DNA of 64,000 bases from Ancylostoma caninum (lineage: Eukaryota; Nematoda; Chromadorea; Rhabditida; Ancylostomatidae), in NCBI GenBank assembly GCA_037903475.1, contig JBAJFG010000105.1, positions 62,001 to 126,000 of the forward strand. The letters are read 5' to 3'. A program made the position numbers and the translations under genes. Position 1 is the first letter of the stretch. Every line of letters starts with the position of its first letter. Below, piece after piece: positions 1 through 10,627 of the stretch. The notes beneath the pieces are model-generated. The model did no database searches and was not told the origin of the DNA. It saw nothing but the letters and a program-made list of their open reading frames with translations.

Positions 1-575
1 ATAAGGTACTTCTCACTTCTCGAGACTATCGATTAGCAATTCGACTACCTCTATTCTATTGATTTTTCGCTTTTTTTGCTTAGGGGGATTATTCAATATG
101 CCGAATACGAAAATGACAACCATTTTGCACGAAATTACCGATTAATTGACTTTATAGATTTTTGGCCACTTTTGCCTAGAGATCGGTGAAAATGGGCTTC
201 CTCGGGTTTTTCGACAGGCTGAACACAAATGTGGCACGATTTTTAAACGAAGTTATTAACCTATCGATTTTATTAATTTTTCATCCTTTCTGCTCAGTGG
301 TCGGTGGGAACATGTCTACTGGGGTTCTCCAAGACGCTGAACATGAATATGACAAGAGTTTCGCACGACACTGCACGTCTATTGATTTATCGATCCTAAG
401 GATCTTTTGCTCTTTTTGCTCGGGGGTCGGTAAAGTCGTATCTACTGTGGTTCTAGAATACGTAGGGCATGAATGTGACAGTGCACGAAAAAATCGATTC
501 ATTTATTTTTTCGCTTTTGCACAAGGTCAGGTAGGAACACGCTTTCTTGGGATCCCGTACTGAACACTACTATGA
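1..575. repeat. Minisatellite, about 118-bp period
   Basis: Four to five diverged tandem units recur at roughly 118-127 bp. Each carries a CTGAACAC/T-like core (219, 337, about 464, 562) followed by an ATGACAA-type stretch and a CGATTTATTNATTTTTC-like stretch. The same unit, reverse-complemented, forms the tandem block at 35640-36180, so this is a dispersed satellite family. Open frames across it are products of the repeat and not genes. Confidence 0.7.
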
Positions 576-611
576 CAAGCACATACCACGAAGTTATTAC
601 CTAAATAACTT

Positions 612-1078
612 AAAGGCAGCAGGAGCTGAAATTCTCGACTCTGAGCTGAGCTGCGGTTGGTGAAGTACAGACTGAGCACATCATAAATGTGAAACGAACA
701 CAGACAATGATGGCTTACCTGCCGAGAAAATGGAACATTCGTCGCGAACACGCCTGGCCGTGTTCGTGCGCGGACGAGTTTTCCCCGGCGCGAAAGCCAT
801 TGCGGCGCGTGGTTTTGGCCGAGTCCTGCCATGGAACCCTGTGAATTGAATGCATTTCGTTTTCCCTTTGCCCCAAACCACGCACCGCAATGGCTTTTGG
901 ACCGGGGAAAACTCGTCCGCGCGCGAACACGGCCAGGCGTGTTCGCGACGATTGTTCCATTTTCTCTGCAGGTAAGCCATCATTGTCTGTGTTCGTTTCA
1001 CATTTATGATGTGCTGAGACTGTACTTCATCACCCACAGCTCAGCTCGGAGTCGAGGATTTCAGCTCCTGCTGCCTTT
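612..1078. mobile_element. Fold-back (palindromic MITE-like) element
   Basis: The left arm (612 to about 822) and right arm (about 871 to 1078) are near-perfect reverse complements around a spacer of about 50 bp. The outer ends are AAAGGCAGCAGG and CCTGCTGCCTTT. The arms include GTTCGCG/CGCGAAC-rich sequence and ATGATGGCTTACCTG. No transposase is present. The terminal AAAGGCAGCA resembles the ends of other repeats in this window (for example 18488-18692). Confidence 0.8.
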
Positions 1079-1240
1079 AATTAACTTTTCGTTTAATGGG
1101 GTGGTGAAAAGCGTCGGTTATTTAAGTTTGTTAATACACTGATGACAGAAATATTGTCCTCATCTATGTGAAATAGCCAGGGTTGTAAAACACCCGACTG
1201 AAGCCGAGCATGCCACCTGGTAGCTTATAAGTAAACAAAC

Positions 1241-4200
1241 CTGTTCAACCAAATCCATGATGGGATCTTCGCATAATGAATCAAACCAATGGGACAGATG
1301 TCGTACATGTGCGAAAAGGCGAGGTCAAATCTCTCGGCGGCTAGCCATCCCAGAAATTCCTTATTTTCCACCAGTTCTGCAGATAAAAATTCAGTTCATC
1401 TTTCATTGGATTCTTACAATCTGGGTTGAATAGAAAGATTTGGACACACGCAAGACATCAAACATTATTCGTTCTTTCTATCTACATACATATTATCCGC
1501 GACAATCCATTGGCATCTCGATCTCTCCCTTGAGCTCGCAGGGGAAAGGTACTTAGCGAGTCTGCCAATTGGTAGCGAGATGTATACTGTCAAATACAGT
1601 TTGTGACGCTAATCTGGAATCTGTTTCCATTTTCCAATGCAGAGCCTCTGTGAAGAGCTACCTGGTGTAGATTCCAACTCGGTCAAGGCAGCCAAAATTC
1701 GGTTTCGGGATATATGCTGCTCAAAGATCGCATAGAACAAGCTGAATCAAAATTTTCGGATTCACTATATATTGCCAATAGGTAAACTAGTTTGAAATAG
1801 TTCTCGTGCATATTTTTGGAAGATTATAAACTGGAAGGCAAATTTGGCTGATTTGGATAGGCCATAATCCTTCCAAATAGCTCTTCACAGAGGATTCCGC
1901 AGCGGATCAGGGGAACAGATTTGAGATCAGCATCGAAAAACTACATATGGAGGCACAGAGTTTGTTGCGGTTTCCCAGACCCACCCCCTCGGGTAAATCT
2001 TGCGGCATGCCCACGCAAGAATCAGTTCGACTAATTTGCTACCTTATTCCAGAACATGATCGTTAGGTGAAGCAGAAAATCCCTGTCACCACAAAGAGAC
2101 TTACTTCGACAAGATTTTGTGAGGAGACCAGTCATCTGCCTCAAATTCTCGCGTACTCTTGAGTCCCACATGGGAATGTCCTGAGGAAAATGGTCAAGTT
2201 AACAAAATATACAGATTCAGGGTACTCGAACTGTTTTAATTTATGTGTTGAAGCGTTAATGAGTTACCAATTTCAATCCTGAACATTCTTACCTTGAAGA
2301 TTATTTTGCTTTGCCTCTCTTGCAGTTCTTTCCTGCTCATGCCGAAGGAAGCGTTTACTCGGTAAACTAGAAAAAATCAAGTTTAATCCCTAGTTTGCCT
2401 GAAAGTATCGGAGTTTCGAGACTCTTGGCATTTTTAAGCGTCGACCTGGCTTAGCACTATACCACACTGGGCTTTTGTAACAATAAGCACGAATAGCCTC
2501 GCATATCATGACCAGTGGACTCAATTTTCGGACAATACTTGCGTGGCTGGGCGTGCACACTACTTCTAAGGGGGTCCTGAGGCAAAACCATTCCTCCGTT
2601 CACATAACTGGTCAAATAATATGAGGGTAAGCTTTACGCAGTTGTCCACGTCGCAGGAATTCGGGATTTGGCTAACTGTTGGTTCAAGCTGTTAACACGC
2701 TCGCTACTTTATTAAGGTAGTAAGAAAATCTTGAGCCGGTTTGGACTTTTTTCTTGCTTTATTTTATTACTCCTCAACAATATAATAAACATAGTTAGCC
2801 ACTGCAGTGTCCCAACTAATAGGCAGGTCAGCGGTCCCTTTCTCCAAGAACTGGGGAGGCTGTGAGCCAAAGAAATCGCTGACCGCCCTTTCAACGTCGT
2901 CAACTTTGGTGGTTTTTTTTTCTTAGCTGTTAATGCCTTAAAAGAGCAAAATAAGTGGCAGTTGGAGGGGGCAACGTTAAGAGAATAGGGTGGGTGGGGA
3001 ACCGTGACCCAGCCCAGCTCCATTCCTAACGAATTCCGGAAGTAGCAAAGGAAACACTTGTTTGGGTGGGGTGCGATTTGGCGGAGCTTCCCCTCCACGT
3101 ATCCACATGGCACGTTACTTATTAGACTCGTAGAGGACCCAACTCTCATATCCAGTAATCAGGTCTTCTAGAAACTCCCTTCGATATGGGAAAAAAAGGA
3201 AAAACTGATTATGGCTCGGAGGACTTCTTGTGGAATTGACGTCGTAATTGATGTTAGGGAAGGCAGGTCAGCTATATATGTCTATTATGGAGAAGCTCTG
3301 AGTTCGATCTACAAGTACCACATAGTAGATCATGGGTACCGACCAACAGTAAAAGTTCTGGAACTTTCAAAAAAAATCGGTCCAAGACTTTCTTATCACC
3401 CTAATACTTACATATGTATTTATGAATCCCCTTGATATCTTCATAAAATTCCACAATTCTCTATATAAATTACTGAAAATGTCGACTTTTCCGCGCTATT
3501 TATATCTCCGTTTTCTATCTATGTGAGAAGCTCGAGATACATAAGAGCATTGTCTCGCGTGTTATTCCACGTGGAGAATTACACCCTGCTGCTCTGTACG
3601 ACATCGATCGCAAGGCCTATCGATTTTGAGCGGAGTATCGCTGGCGTCGCCGCTGCACGAGTTGCCGATAATCAAAAGTAACAATCGATGATCGATTGAG
3701 CGATGATAACATGGAACACTGTATCCCATGAGAAGTATTCCGGCAGTACTACAGGTATCAGCATAGTTTGAATATAAAATTTAGCTATAGCACTATGTCT
3801 GCTACAGCGTGAGAAGAAATTTCGAATGAAAAAAGGTGGAAACAAAGGTACTTTGACAAGCTTCTACAGGACTGGGTCAGAAAAACTCACTAAACTGCAT
3901 AACTTATAGAAATGAATGAACGCTTGCTTGAGCTTGATTTAATTCTCGATTCTTAACACCGTTCAAACACTTCAAAATAGATGTAAAATGGAAAAATAAG
4001 TAAAGTAGGAAGTGCAAACTATATGACACAGAATTTCTTCACTTTTGCAGGTAAATATTTGAAATTTCGGCAACTCTTTGTCAGGAGGGCACTTCTTCAT
4101 CACACATATAGTAAAAGATATGTATTGGGTTCCGCACGATAAAAATAAATAAATATAGTAAGACCGCACGAATAAGTTCGTGCGGTTTTTTAAACTCAAT

Positions 4201-5203
4201 TTTTACGAGGATTTGGACTAAGTTCGACAGCACATCATAAGTCGACTTCTAACTCTTGTTTTGCTCTTTACGAATCTTCTAACCATGTCTCCAATTCCTG
4301 CTATTTCTCATGTTCTGCATGAAATGTGACCCTACAATTCGACAAGAGCGTACATCTCCGACCCCTCCAGCTGTCCCACTACGATAGTGGAGCAAATGGA
4401 GCTCCAGCTGCTGGGGATGTTAACATCGGCTACGTGGAAGCCATTACTGTTGAAGGGACAGCGCAGAAGTGCATGTCTGCTTCGGAGAGGTCGATTTTGG
4501 GCTGGAAGATGCACCTTGTTCTGTAGGCACAGTTCGTTGAGAGACGAGTTTTAGCAAGAACTTGTTCTGTATGTGAAGGAGAAGTACTGTGGACATTAAC
4601 CTTCAGAAGAACCTATGTTCATCTAGTTCACTTCGCGAAAATATACTGAATTCTCAGAAAAACCGCCTTAACTTATTGTCCAACCTAATAGATGTTCACG
4701 TTTATTATGAAGCGAGACTCTAATGTTGGTGTTTGAGTTTTCCCTGAATTTTTGTCCCATTTCTTGCTAAACTACCACTTTGCTTCCAAAAAATTATGTG
4801 CGTGAACGTGATCTCTGAGTGACCTCAAATTAAATGACGTTAGCATTACTGGAATACTACTAATGTGAGGTGCTTGCAGCACGAGGTGATCTTGTCTAGT
4901 TGAATCTATCGTACCTACTTACGTTTCACCTGTTTCATGATCTTCACATCCTTGGAGTCAAAATCGGACATTCCCGAAATCATCACCATTGTGACGTCAT
5001 GACCCGCCTTTGCCAATGCCTCAGCCACTCGACTGTTGAAAAGCACCTAGAACTACATACATCACCACATAGTGTGGTCAACACTGGAAAAGCCCTCTTC
5101 TTACCTGGCTATTAGCCATATCAGGAACGAATAACACCATTTTATATGAAAAGGTGCATGGGAAAAGCAGTGAGGTAAATAATAGCGTCTGAAAGGAGAG
5201 CAT
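1241..5203 (-). CDS. UDP-glucuronosyltransferase, 5' half (UGT-A)
   Basis: Family role: transfers glucuronate or glucose from a UDP-sugar to small lipophilic acceptors, in the ER lumen, anchored by a C-terminal membrane helix. Exons read on the minus strand: 5105-5203 (start ATG at 5203; signal peptide then [15 protein letters not shown]), 4923-5046 ([20 protein letters not shown]), 2293-2366 (YRVNASFGMSRKELQ), 2105-2180 (DIPMWDSRVREN), 1241-1376 (CPIGLIHYAKIPSWIWLN). Lengths 99/124/74/76/136 and all phases equal the first five exons of the complete gene at 20855-28302, which is the strongest evidence. Intron 2 (2.56 kb) holds a mariner relic. No exon 6 is visible below 1241; a fold-back element and minisatellite occupy that DNA, so the gene either continues off the window or is truncated. 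The residue where the catalytic His is expected reads Gln (NSQ). Confidence 0.82.
2712..3210 (-). pseudogene. Mariner transposase relic
   Basis: The minus strand reads a degraded mariner-type transposase. It includes EFLEDLITGYESWVLYE near the 5' end (family pattern TGDEKWVLY) and ELGWVTVPHPPYSLNVAPSN (family pattern LPHPPYSPDLAPSD). The first catalytic Asp position reads Tyr, and the C-terminal part after AKKKK is only weakly mariner-like. It lies in intron 2 of UGT-A. Terminal inverted repeats were not resolved. It is most likely an inactive fossil. Confidence 0.7.
4163..4191 (+). other. Perfect hairpin followed by T6
   Basis: ACCGCACGAA-TAAG-TTCGTGCGGT has 10-bp perfect arms and a 4-nt loop, and is followed by TTTTT. 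It has the shape of a bacterial intrinsic terminator, but it lies in an intron of a nematode UGT gene. Its role is unknown. A partial relative of the arm (TTCCGCACGA) lies just upstream at about 4131. Confidence 0.55.
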
Positions 5204-6835
5204 GGCTCGTCCAAGCAGCGCACTCAAGAATTCCTCCGTGTTGTAGTAGTGAGTGGATCGATTGCGAAAGGAAGATACAGCTTACGTACGAAATCAGTGA
5301 CCGAAAGATGATAAGAGCTAAGGCCGGCAACGGTCTTGGCAAAAAGTGAAGGAGAAATGTATTAGCAAACAATTCAAAAAGACTTAGGAAGGGACTTCTT
5401 CGCATCTGCCGCAGTAAAAGGGCGATTTGCTGTCTTGTCTGTGATTGTAATGATGTTTTTTAATAACAAGGACTCGGAAATTTAGGGTCAACATTATCTC
5501 TAGCAGCTCTTTGGGGTAACTCTCAGTCCATGAGTTGAAAAAAATGGAAAACAATTAAATAGCAAAGCATCCAGGACAGTTATTGGCTTCTCAGAGATGT
5601 CACCATACGTATTGATACACTATTTTATTCATTAGTTAGACATGTAATAAACGAAGCAGTTGAGTGAGGCACTTCATTGCTTGCAATAGAACTAGTTCTG
5701 TGCTGATCAAACAGAATGATCCGCTGTGCTTCAGGTAACGTCTGTGCTATGTACTCATGTTGAATTGCTTGCGAGTCATCCCGCCAAGTAAAACCGAAGC
5801 AAGTCCTCACCTCAGCAACCGTGCCAAGGTTTCAGCAGTATGTGTTATAATACAGAGTGAGCATGAGCAATGGAATGAGTGTGTACGTGAAATGTTCTGA
5901 ACCCTGCATTTTGAAGAGTTATTAGGAAGAGAATTTCTAAACTGTCGGTGACTACGGAGAATGGGAGAATGAATGGTGCTTCACCAAAAAATGAACCGGG
6001 TTATTGCCTTTTTCTGGCAGTGTAACACGTGTCCGCTATACACACCAAGGACATAAGTTCAGCCAGCAATGGCACAAACCACAGTCGGTTAAGGCATCTC
6101 GTAGAATGGTTTCTTAGTCATCTCGTGACATTTTATGTGTACCTCATTCTGAAATCAGTGCGCCGAACTGTTTCAGGATCTATTAATACCTCAAAATGAA
6201 AAATAAGGGGGCTCAACCTTTAAGAGCTCCACATTCAACTCAGCGAAAAGAATTTGACTTTGGAGATCGCAAATGGAGGGAAATGCGCGCCAAGCTTACC
6301 CACTTAATTCGGAAGAATCCTTACAGACTGTAATAAATCTACGATTGGAATGTTCAACTGAACTGAATGACTCGTACCAAGAAAAGCTGCATTATCACCG
6401 ACTCGTTCTGAAACGAGCATTTGGCGAAGTCGTTAAACAAAATATAAGAAACTGGATGACTAAAGGGCACCATTTTTCGTAGCATAAGTGAGCTTGTAAA
6501 TATGACTGTGTCTAGAACAGTTTAAACGTCACTCGACAATCATTATATCAATGAATTGATATATTATTACTTACGAATATTTGAAACATTACAAAACACT
6601 TAGTCACCGTTTCGGTGTCCCGCTAAAAACTGTGTAACTATTCAACATACCCCTGCTTTATACGACAGTGCTGTTCATTTTCGGGGAATTTCACCTAAGA
6701 GATCCTTTTTCCCTTAGATGTTCGTTCAGCTCGTTTCTAGCAGTTTTCTCGGATGTACAGATCTCTTTCATCATGCTCGTGAATATTTTTTCCCATGCAG
6801 TGCAATGCAGTAATGTGAGCTTTTTGATTAGTTGC
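5204..6835. other. Intergenic, no recognised feature
   Basis: This is the region between the UGT-A start codon and the stop codon of the SnoaL-like gene. It is AT-rich. I saw no convincing exon, RNA gene or transposon; the short open frames lack family resemblance and paired splice sites. The UGT-A promoter should lie in its left part, but no defined element is visible. Confidence 0.5.
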
Positions 6836-9800
6836 TTAGTGCATCTCATATTCGTCGTGGTAAATTGTGTAGCCGTTGTTGTCCCGACGCCATATTTGCA
6901 GAAATGATCCTCGAAGAGTGCCGCTCTGAAAACGTGAGTGAAGTAGCTGGATTTTCGTTCATATGGTAGCCGTCTCTATTTCTAATGCACCTATATTCCA
7001 TCTGTGAGCTCACTTACAACTGCAAAGTGCTTCAGCTCAGATTTTTCAGTCTTGATTAGATGGAGGATAATTCAGAATTCATGCTCTGCGTCCATGGACA
7101 AAGAATCACACTACGCCACGCTTGCAAGGAGACGTGTGCTCCTACAAGCCTTACCAGCACCTCAGAGTTGTAAACAGCTGTGTGGTAGAAAGTTCCATTT
7201 TCCTCCTACAATATGTAGATCACGAGGGACATTCTTCTAAACCTCTAACGAGAGTAACCACCTTTTCAGTTGCTTGAGGGTCCAGGTGGTTATGCTCGCT
7301 CCAGTGTTACCACAGAGAGACGTGTAGGAAAGAACAACTGTCACAACAGGCCTACCAAATATACAACCATCAAGTGGAACGTTGCCAACGTCATTTGCAC
7401 CTACCGTGAGGCAGTTTGGGATGATAGGCCTTCCTGTTTAGCTGCTTTATTAGGAATAATTTCTTTCCTTGAAATTTTTGTAAAATTGAGTAAGTTGTTC
7501 TTTGAAACCAGATATGGCTGTTTCCGATCGTCTCTTCCAGCTTGCACTTTCGCCCTTCCATCGTGTTAGTGAAGATAACAAAACAAAGAGAACAAAGAAG
7601 GACAAATTACTCCGACCTCTATGTAAACTGATTATGTTTGTGAAAGAAGGTTAGCTTTAGGAAAGAATTAACATGACCCCCACATCAAATTTTTAGTAGT
7701 GCAGGTCTTTAACATAATCCCTGAGCCGGAGGGTTGGAGTGAAATAGCAAACGTTTCCTAACCGTTGGCTCTTGCTATAGTCGGAAATGCCAGAAACAGT
7801 GCTCCGCATGGTATTAAAAGATGCATATCCCGCAATTAAGAATCGAATTCCCAAACCGTGTTTTGCACAAAATCTGCACTCGCGTGCCGAACATGATTTG
7901 TGAACCAGGTTTTGAAACTTCACGTGTGCTGTTCATAGGTTTTCCTCCTGGTACGACCTCTTCACACATCCGTACGTATTCGTAAACATGTGCAAAAGCG
8001 GCGAGGTACGGCTGTGACAAGAATGTCGTCCTCGTGACAGCAAACTTGAGCGCGCATTGCGGCGAACACCTCTTCTGTTTTTCATTTTTAACAAAGGTAA
8101 CCTCTGCCGACTATCCCATTACGACAATTGCAATGAGTGAGATTCCTCAGATATAAAAAAAACTTCTGAAGGTGAAAATGTAATGGCAATAACTATATTT
8201 AAAGCTGCACCACTCAAATCTTCGTGTTTGAGATGTTGCTGGATTTCGGGTTTAGAAGTGCCTAGAACTCAGATCCCACAGTGGAAAAGCACGAAACGCA
8301 GGAGGAATCACGGGATCGAAGTGCTGCTTCCCGTGTGACTAAGCGCACTCCGTTTGACACTCGTGGATCCCACCACGTGGAAGTCACACGCGCTTGTGCG
8401 AGTGATCGCGGCCCGTGTTCTCTGGCGTGACCAAGGCTTCTGTGTTCCCGCAAGGCAGGTGTTTTTTGCTACTGCGATTCGGATTTCTTCGCAGGCAAGT
8501 TGTAATTCTTAATTTCTTCGTTGAACATTTGTGATGTGCCGAAAATATGTGTCACTACTGGTGGTTTATTAGGAGTCGGTTATTTCGACGGTGCTGGCTT
8601 TAAATAATGAAGAAAGGAACCAACACATTCATTGGTGTTTCGATGCAAAACCCGTGTACAGTGGACGTCAATGGCGGTAGCCCATCCGCGGCCTCGAGAA
8701 GTACGCGGTGCAACCGCGCCGCGCGCGTCGTCAACGATGTTTTCTGCTGCTGTTATGCTATATCTAGCAGTCCGACTTCAAGGATATTCGACCATATCGG
8801 GAAGAAAAGTGCCTAGAAATATAATTCCGGCAGCAGATGACACTGATTCCGGCGCGGGCGGCGCGGTGGCGCTGTGTCCTTCCCGAGGCCCCGGATGGGC
8901 CGCCGCCATTGACGTCCACTGTACGTGTGTGATGCAAATCCCAAATTAATACCAAGCAAAACATCTTTTTTCAATCGCTTGTTGTCAGCAATGCTTAAAT
9001 CCATTCAAAACCTATGTATACCCGTGCAGAGCACATGCGTCGCATAATCCGATGCAGAACATAGGATAAACCTGCGATATTAACAATCTCCTGCAGAACA
9101 CATGCATAGATATGCAGTTAGTTATGAAACAAGGGTTCAGGGTCCTGCGTAGCAGTATTACTTCGTCAGTGCATGAGAAAAACTAACCTTCTCAGTGTGA
9201 AAAGCAAAGTCTGTCGTGACATGAAGAAAGTCTCCTGCGCCTTCATATTTCGTGTTCGAGATCTGGAATTTTCTTCTGAATACATCAAAGGAATGCGCGA
9301 AAGGGTATGACCACTCCTGTGAACTACATGCCTCCATCCGTGTTTTCCCGCAAACAGTTGCCATTTCGAGTAGCGAGGCCACTATATCTAAAATGAATTT
9401 TTTTCAGCATCTATGCGTTTTTATGCGCTCAGTGATATGGCATCGACAATGTTCAGCGTCACCCATCACATTAGCAGACACTTACCTCAGAGGCGGTTAT
9501 TACCCCGATGAGACAGTATTTAGGGAACCGATGCTCCCAGTCTCTTCCCGAGGACGACAGCTCTGCTTTAATTTAACAAAAGAAGGATATTAGGTCAGTT
9601 TGGCCGTCTTCTAGTATTACCTCGGAGCTTGCTTATCCCAAATCCACCTTCAGAAATTTCTAAACTGCTCCCCATGATGGGTTGTGCTCATTTTTAGTGT
9701 TCACATATGTTCACATACAAATACTAAGGTTATTGTACGGATGGATTCCAGCAGAAAGACAACTCTCTGGTTCTTCAGGCAGGCACTTTACGGCTTGAGT

Positions 9801-10604
9801 TTCTCCCAGGAATAATATAAAACGGTCGCATTATGAGAATTCCTTATAAGAAAGCGTTAGTTTCTCAATGAAAGCAACAGATAACGAGAAAAAGAAGTAA
9901 GGAGGAATAATAAGGAATTACCGTAATAAGAACACCTTGCTATAACTTCTGTGTTGACGACACCCAAAAATGGACATAACTCATTGCAGAGAGCGAATGA
10001 AAACTTAAAAAAAAAACCAGATCAGCGTCGCAACCCGCATCCGACGCTATTAAACACGCTATGAATGGCCATATTGACCAAGTACCCTTCCTTTGCAAGA
10101 TGATCAGTAAGACCCCAAATTGGCCGAGGAAATTATTCGAACCACGGCCTGACTGATTTTTTTTCGCATTATCAAAAAGGCAAGAAGGCCTTCAGCTGGT
10201 AAGTGTCCGTCGACGCAACATCAGTGTTCTAAACATGAACTCACCCTTTTGTCCCCAGAGCACGCTTTTGTCCTTCTCGACCATCACAGAATTTTTGTGG
10301 TAAAATGCAGCCATTCGATCGAAATTTCCTGCATTGAAGGTTTGAACGTAGTCGAATAGAAGCGGTTCCAGAACGAGTCGAGCATCTGGAAAAGAGAACA
10401 TGGAATAAGACGGTTCCGTCGAAGAAAAAAAAATTCAATTATTTCCAGGACCAAACGAAAGATTCGGTCTGAATACATGGGTAGAAGAGCGTCCCCTCTA
10501 GATGAATTCAAACCTCGACGAATCATTGTTAATCAAACCAATCTTTCGTACTTGAAGTTCCTAAAAATAAATTCTTCAAAGTGGAACTTACTATCAATCG
10601 TCAT
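6836..10604 (-). CDS. SnoaL-like/DUF4440 domain protein, complete
   Basis: Five exons on the minus strand: 10592-10604 (ATG, MTID), 10245-10385 (ARLVLEPLL, YVQTFNAGNFDRMAAFYH), 9486-9565, 9188-9262 (ISNTKYEGAGDFLHVTTDF), 6836-6925 (IWRRDNNGYTIYHDEYEMH, stop). Total 399 nt = 132 residues; every junction keeps phase with GT..AG ends, and the size matches small nematode SnoaL/DUF4440 (NTF2-fold) proteins. These are compact cone-shaped alpha+beta proteins whose substrate is usually unknown, so I assign no reaction. The start is set by an SL-type acceptor (CATTTCTCAG at 10618-10627) 13 nt before the ATG. Exon 3 is the least conserved-looking part. Intron 4 (2.26 kb) holds a fold-back element at 8640-8942. 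Confidence 0.82.
8640..8942. mobile_element. Fold-back MITE-like element
   Basis: Arms of about 130 bp (8640-8770 and 8810-8942) are imperfect reverse complements. Shared blocks include GTACAGTGGACGTCAATGGC near the ends, then GGCCTCG and ACCGCGCCG, and then CTGCTG near the centre. The element is GC-rich compared with its AT-rich intron. There is no coding capacity. It lies in intron 4 of the SnoaL-like gene. Confidence 0.75.
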
Positions 10605-10627
10605 CTTATCGGCCTTGCTGAGAAATG
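10605..10627 (-). promoter_or_regulatory. Probable spliced-leader trans-splice acceptor
   Basis: The minus strand reads CATTTCTCAG then CAAGGCCGATAAG and the ATG. This is a pyrimidine-rich 3' splice site with only 13 nt of leader, and an in-frame TGA lies further upstream with no ATG between. That layout is typical of nematode SL trans-splicing. A cis-spliced 5'-UTR exon cannot be excluded. Confidence 0.55.

Noticed and set aside
4163..4191. Bacterial terminator as a sign of contamination
   Set aside because: It is embedded in a nematode gene intron with no bacterial coding sequence nearby.
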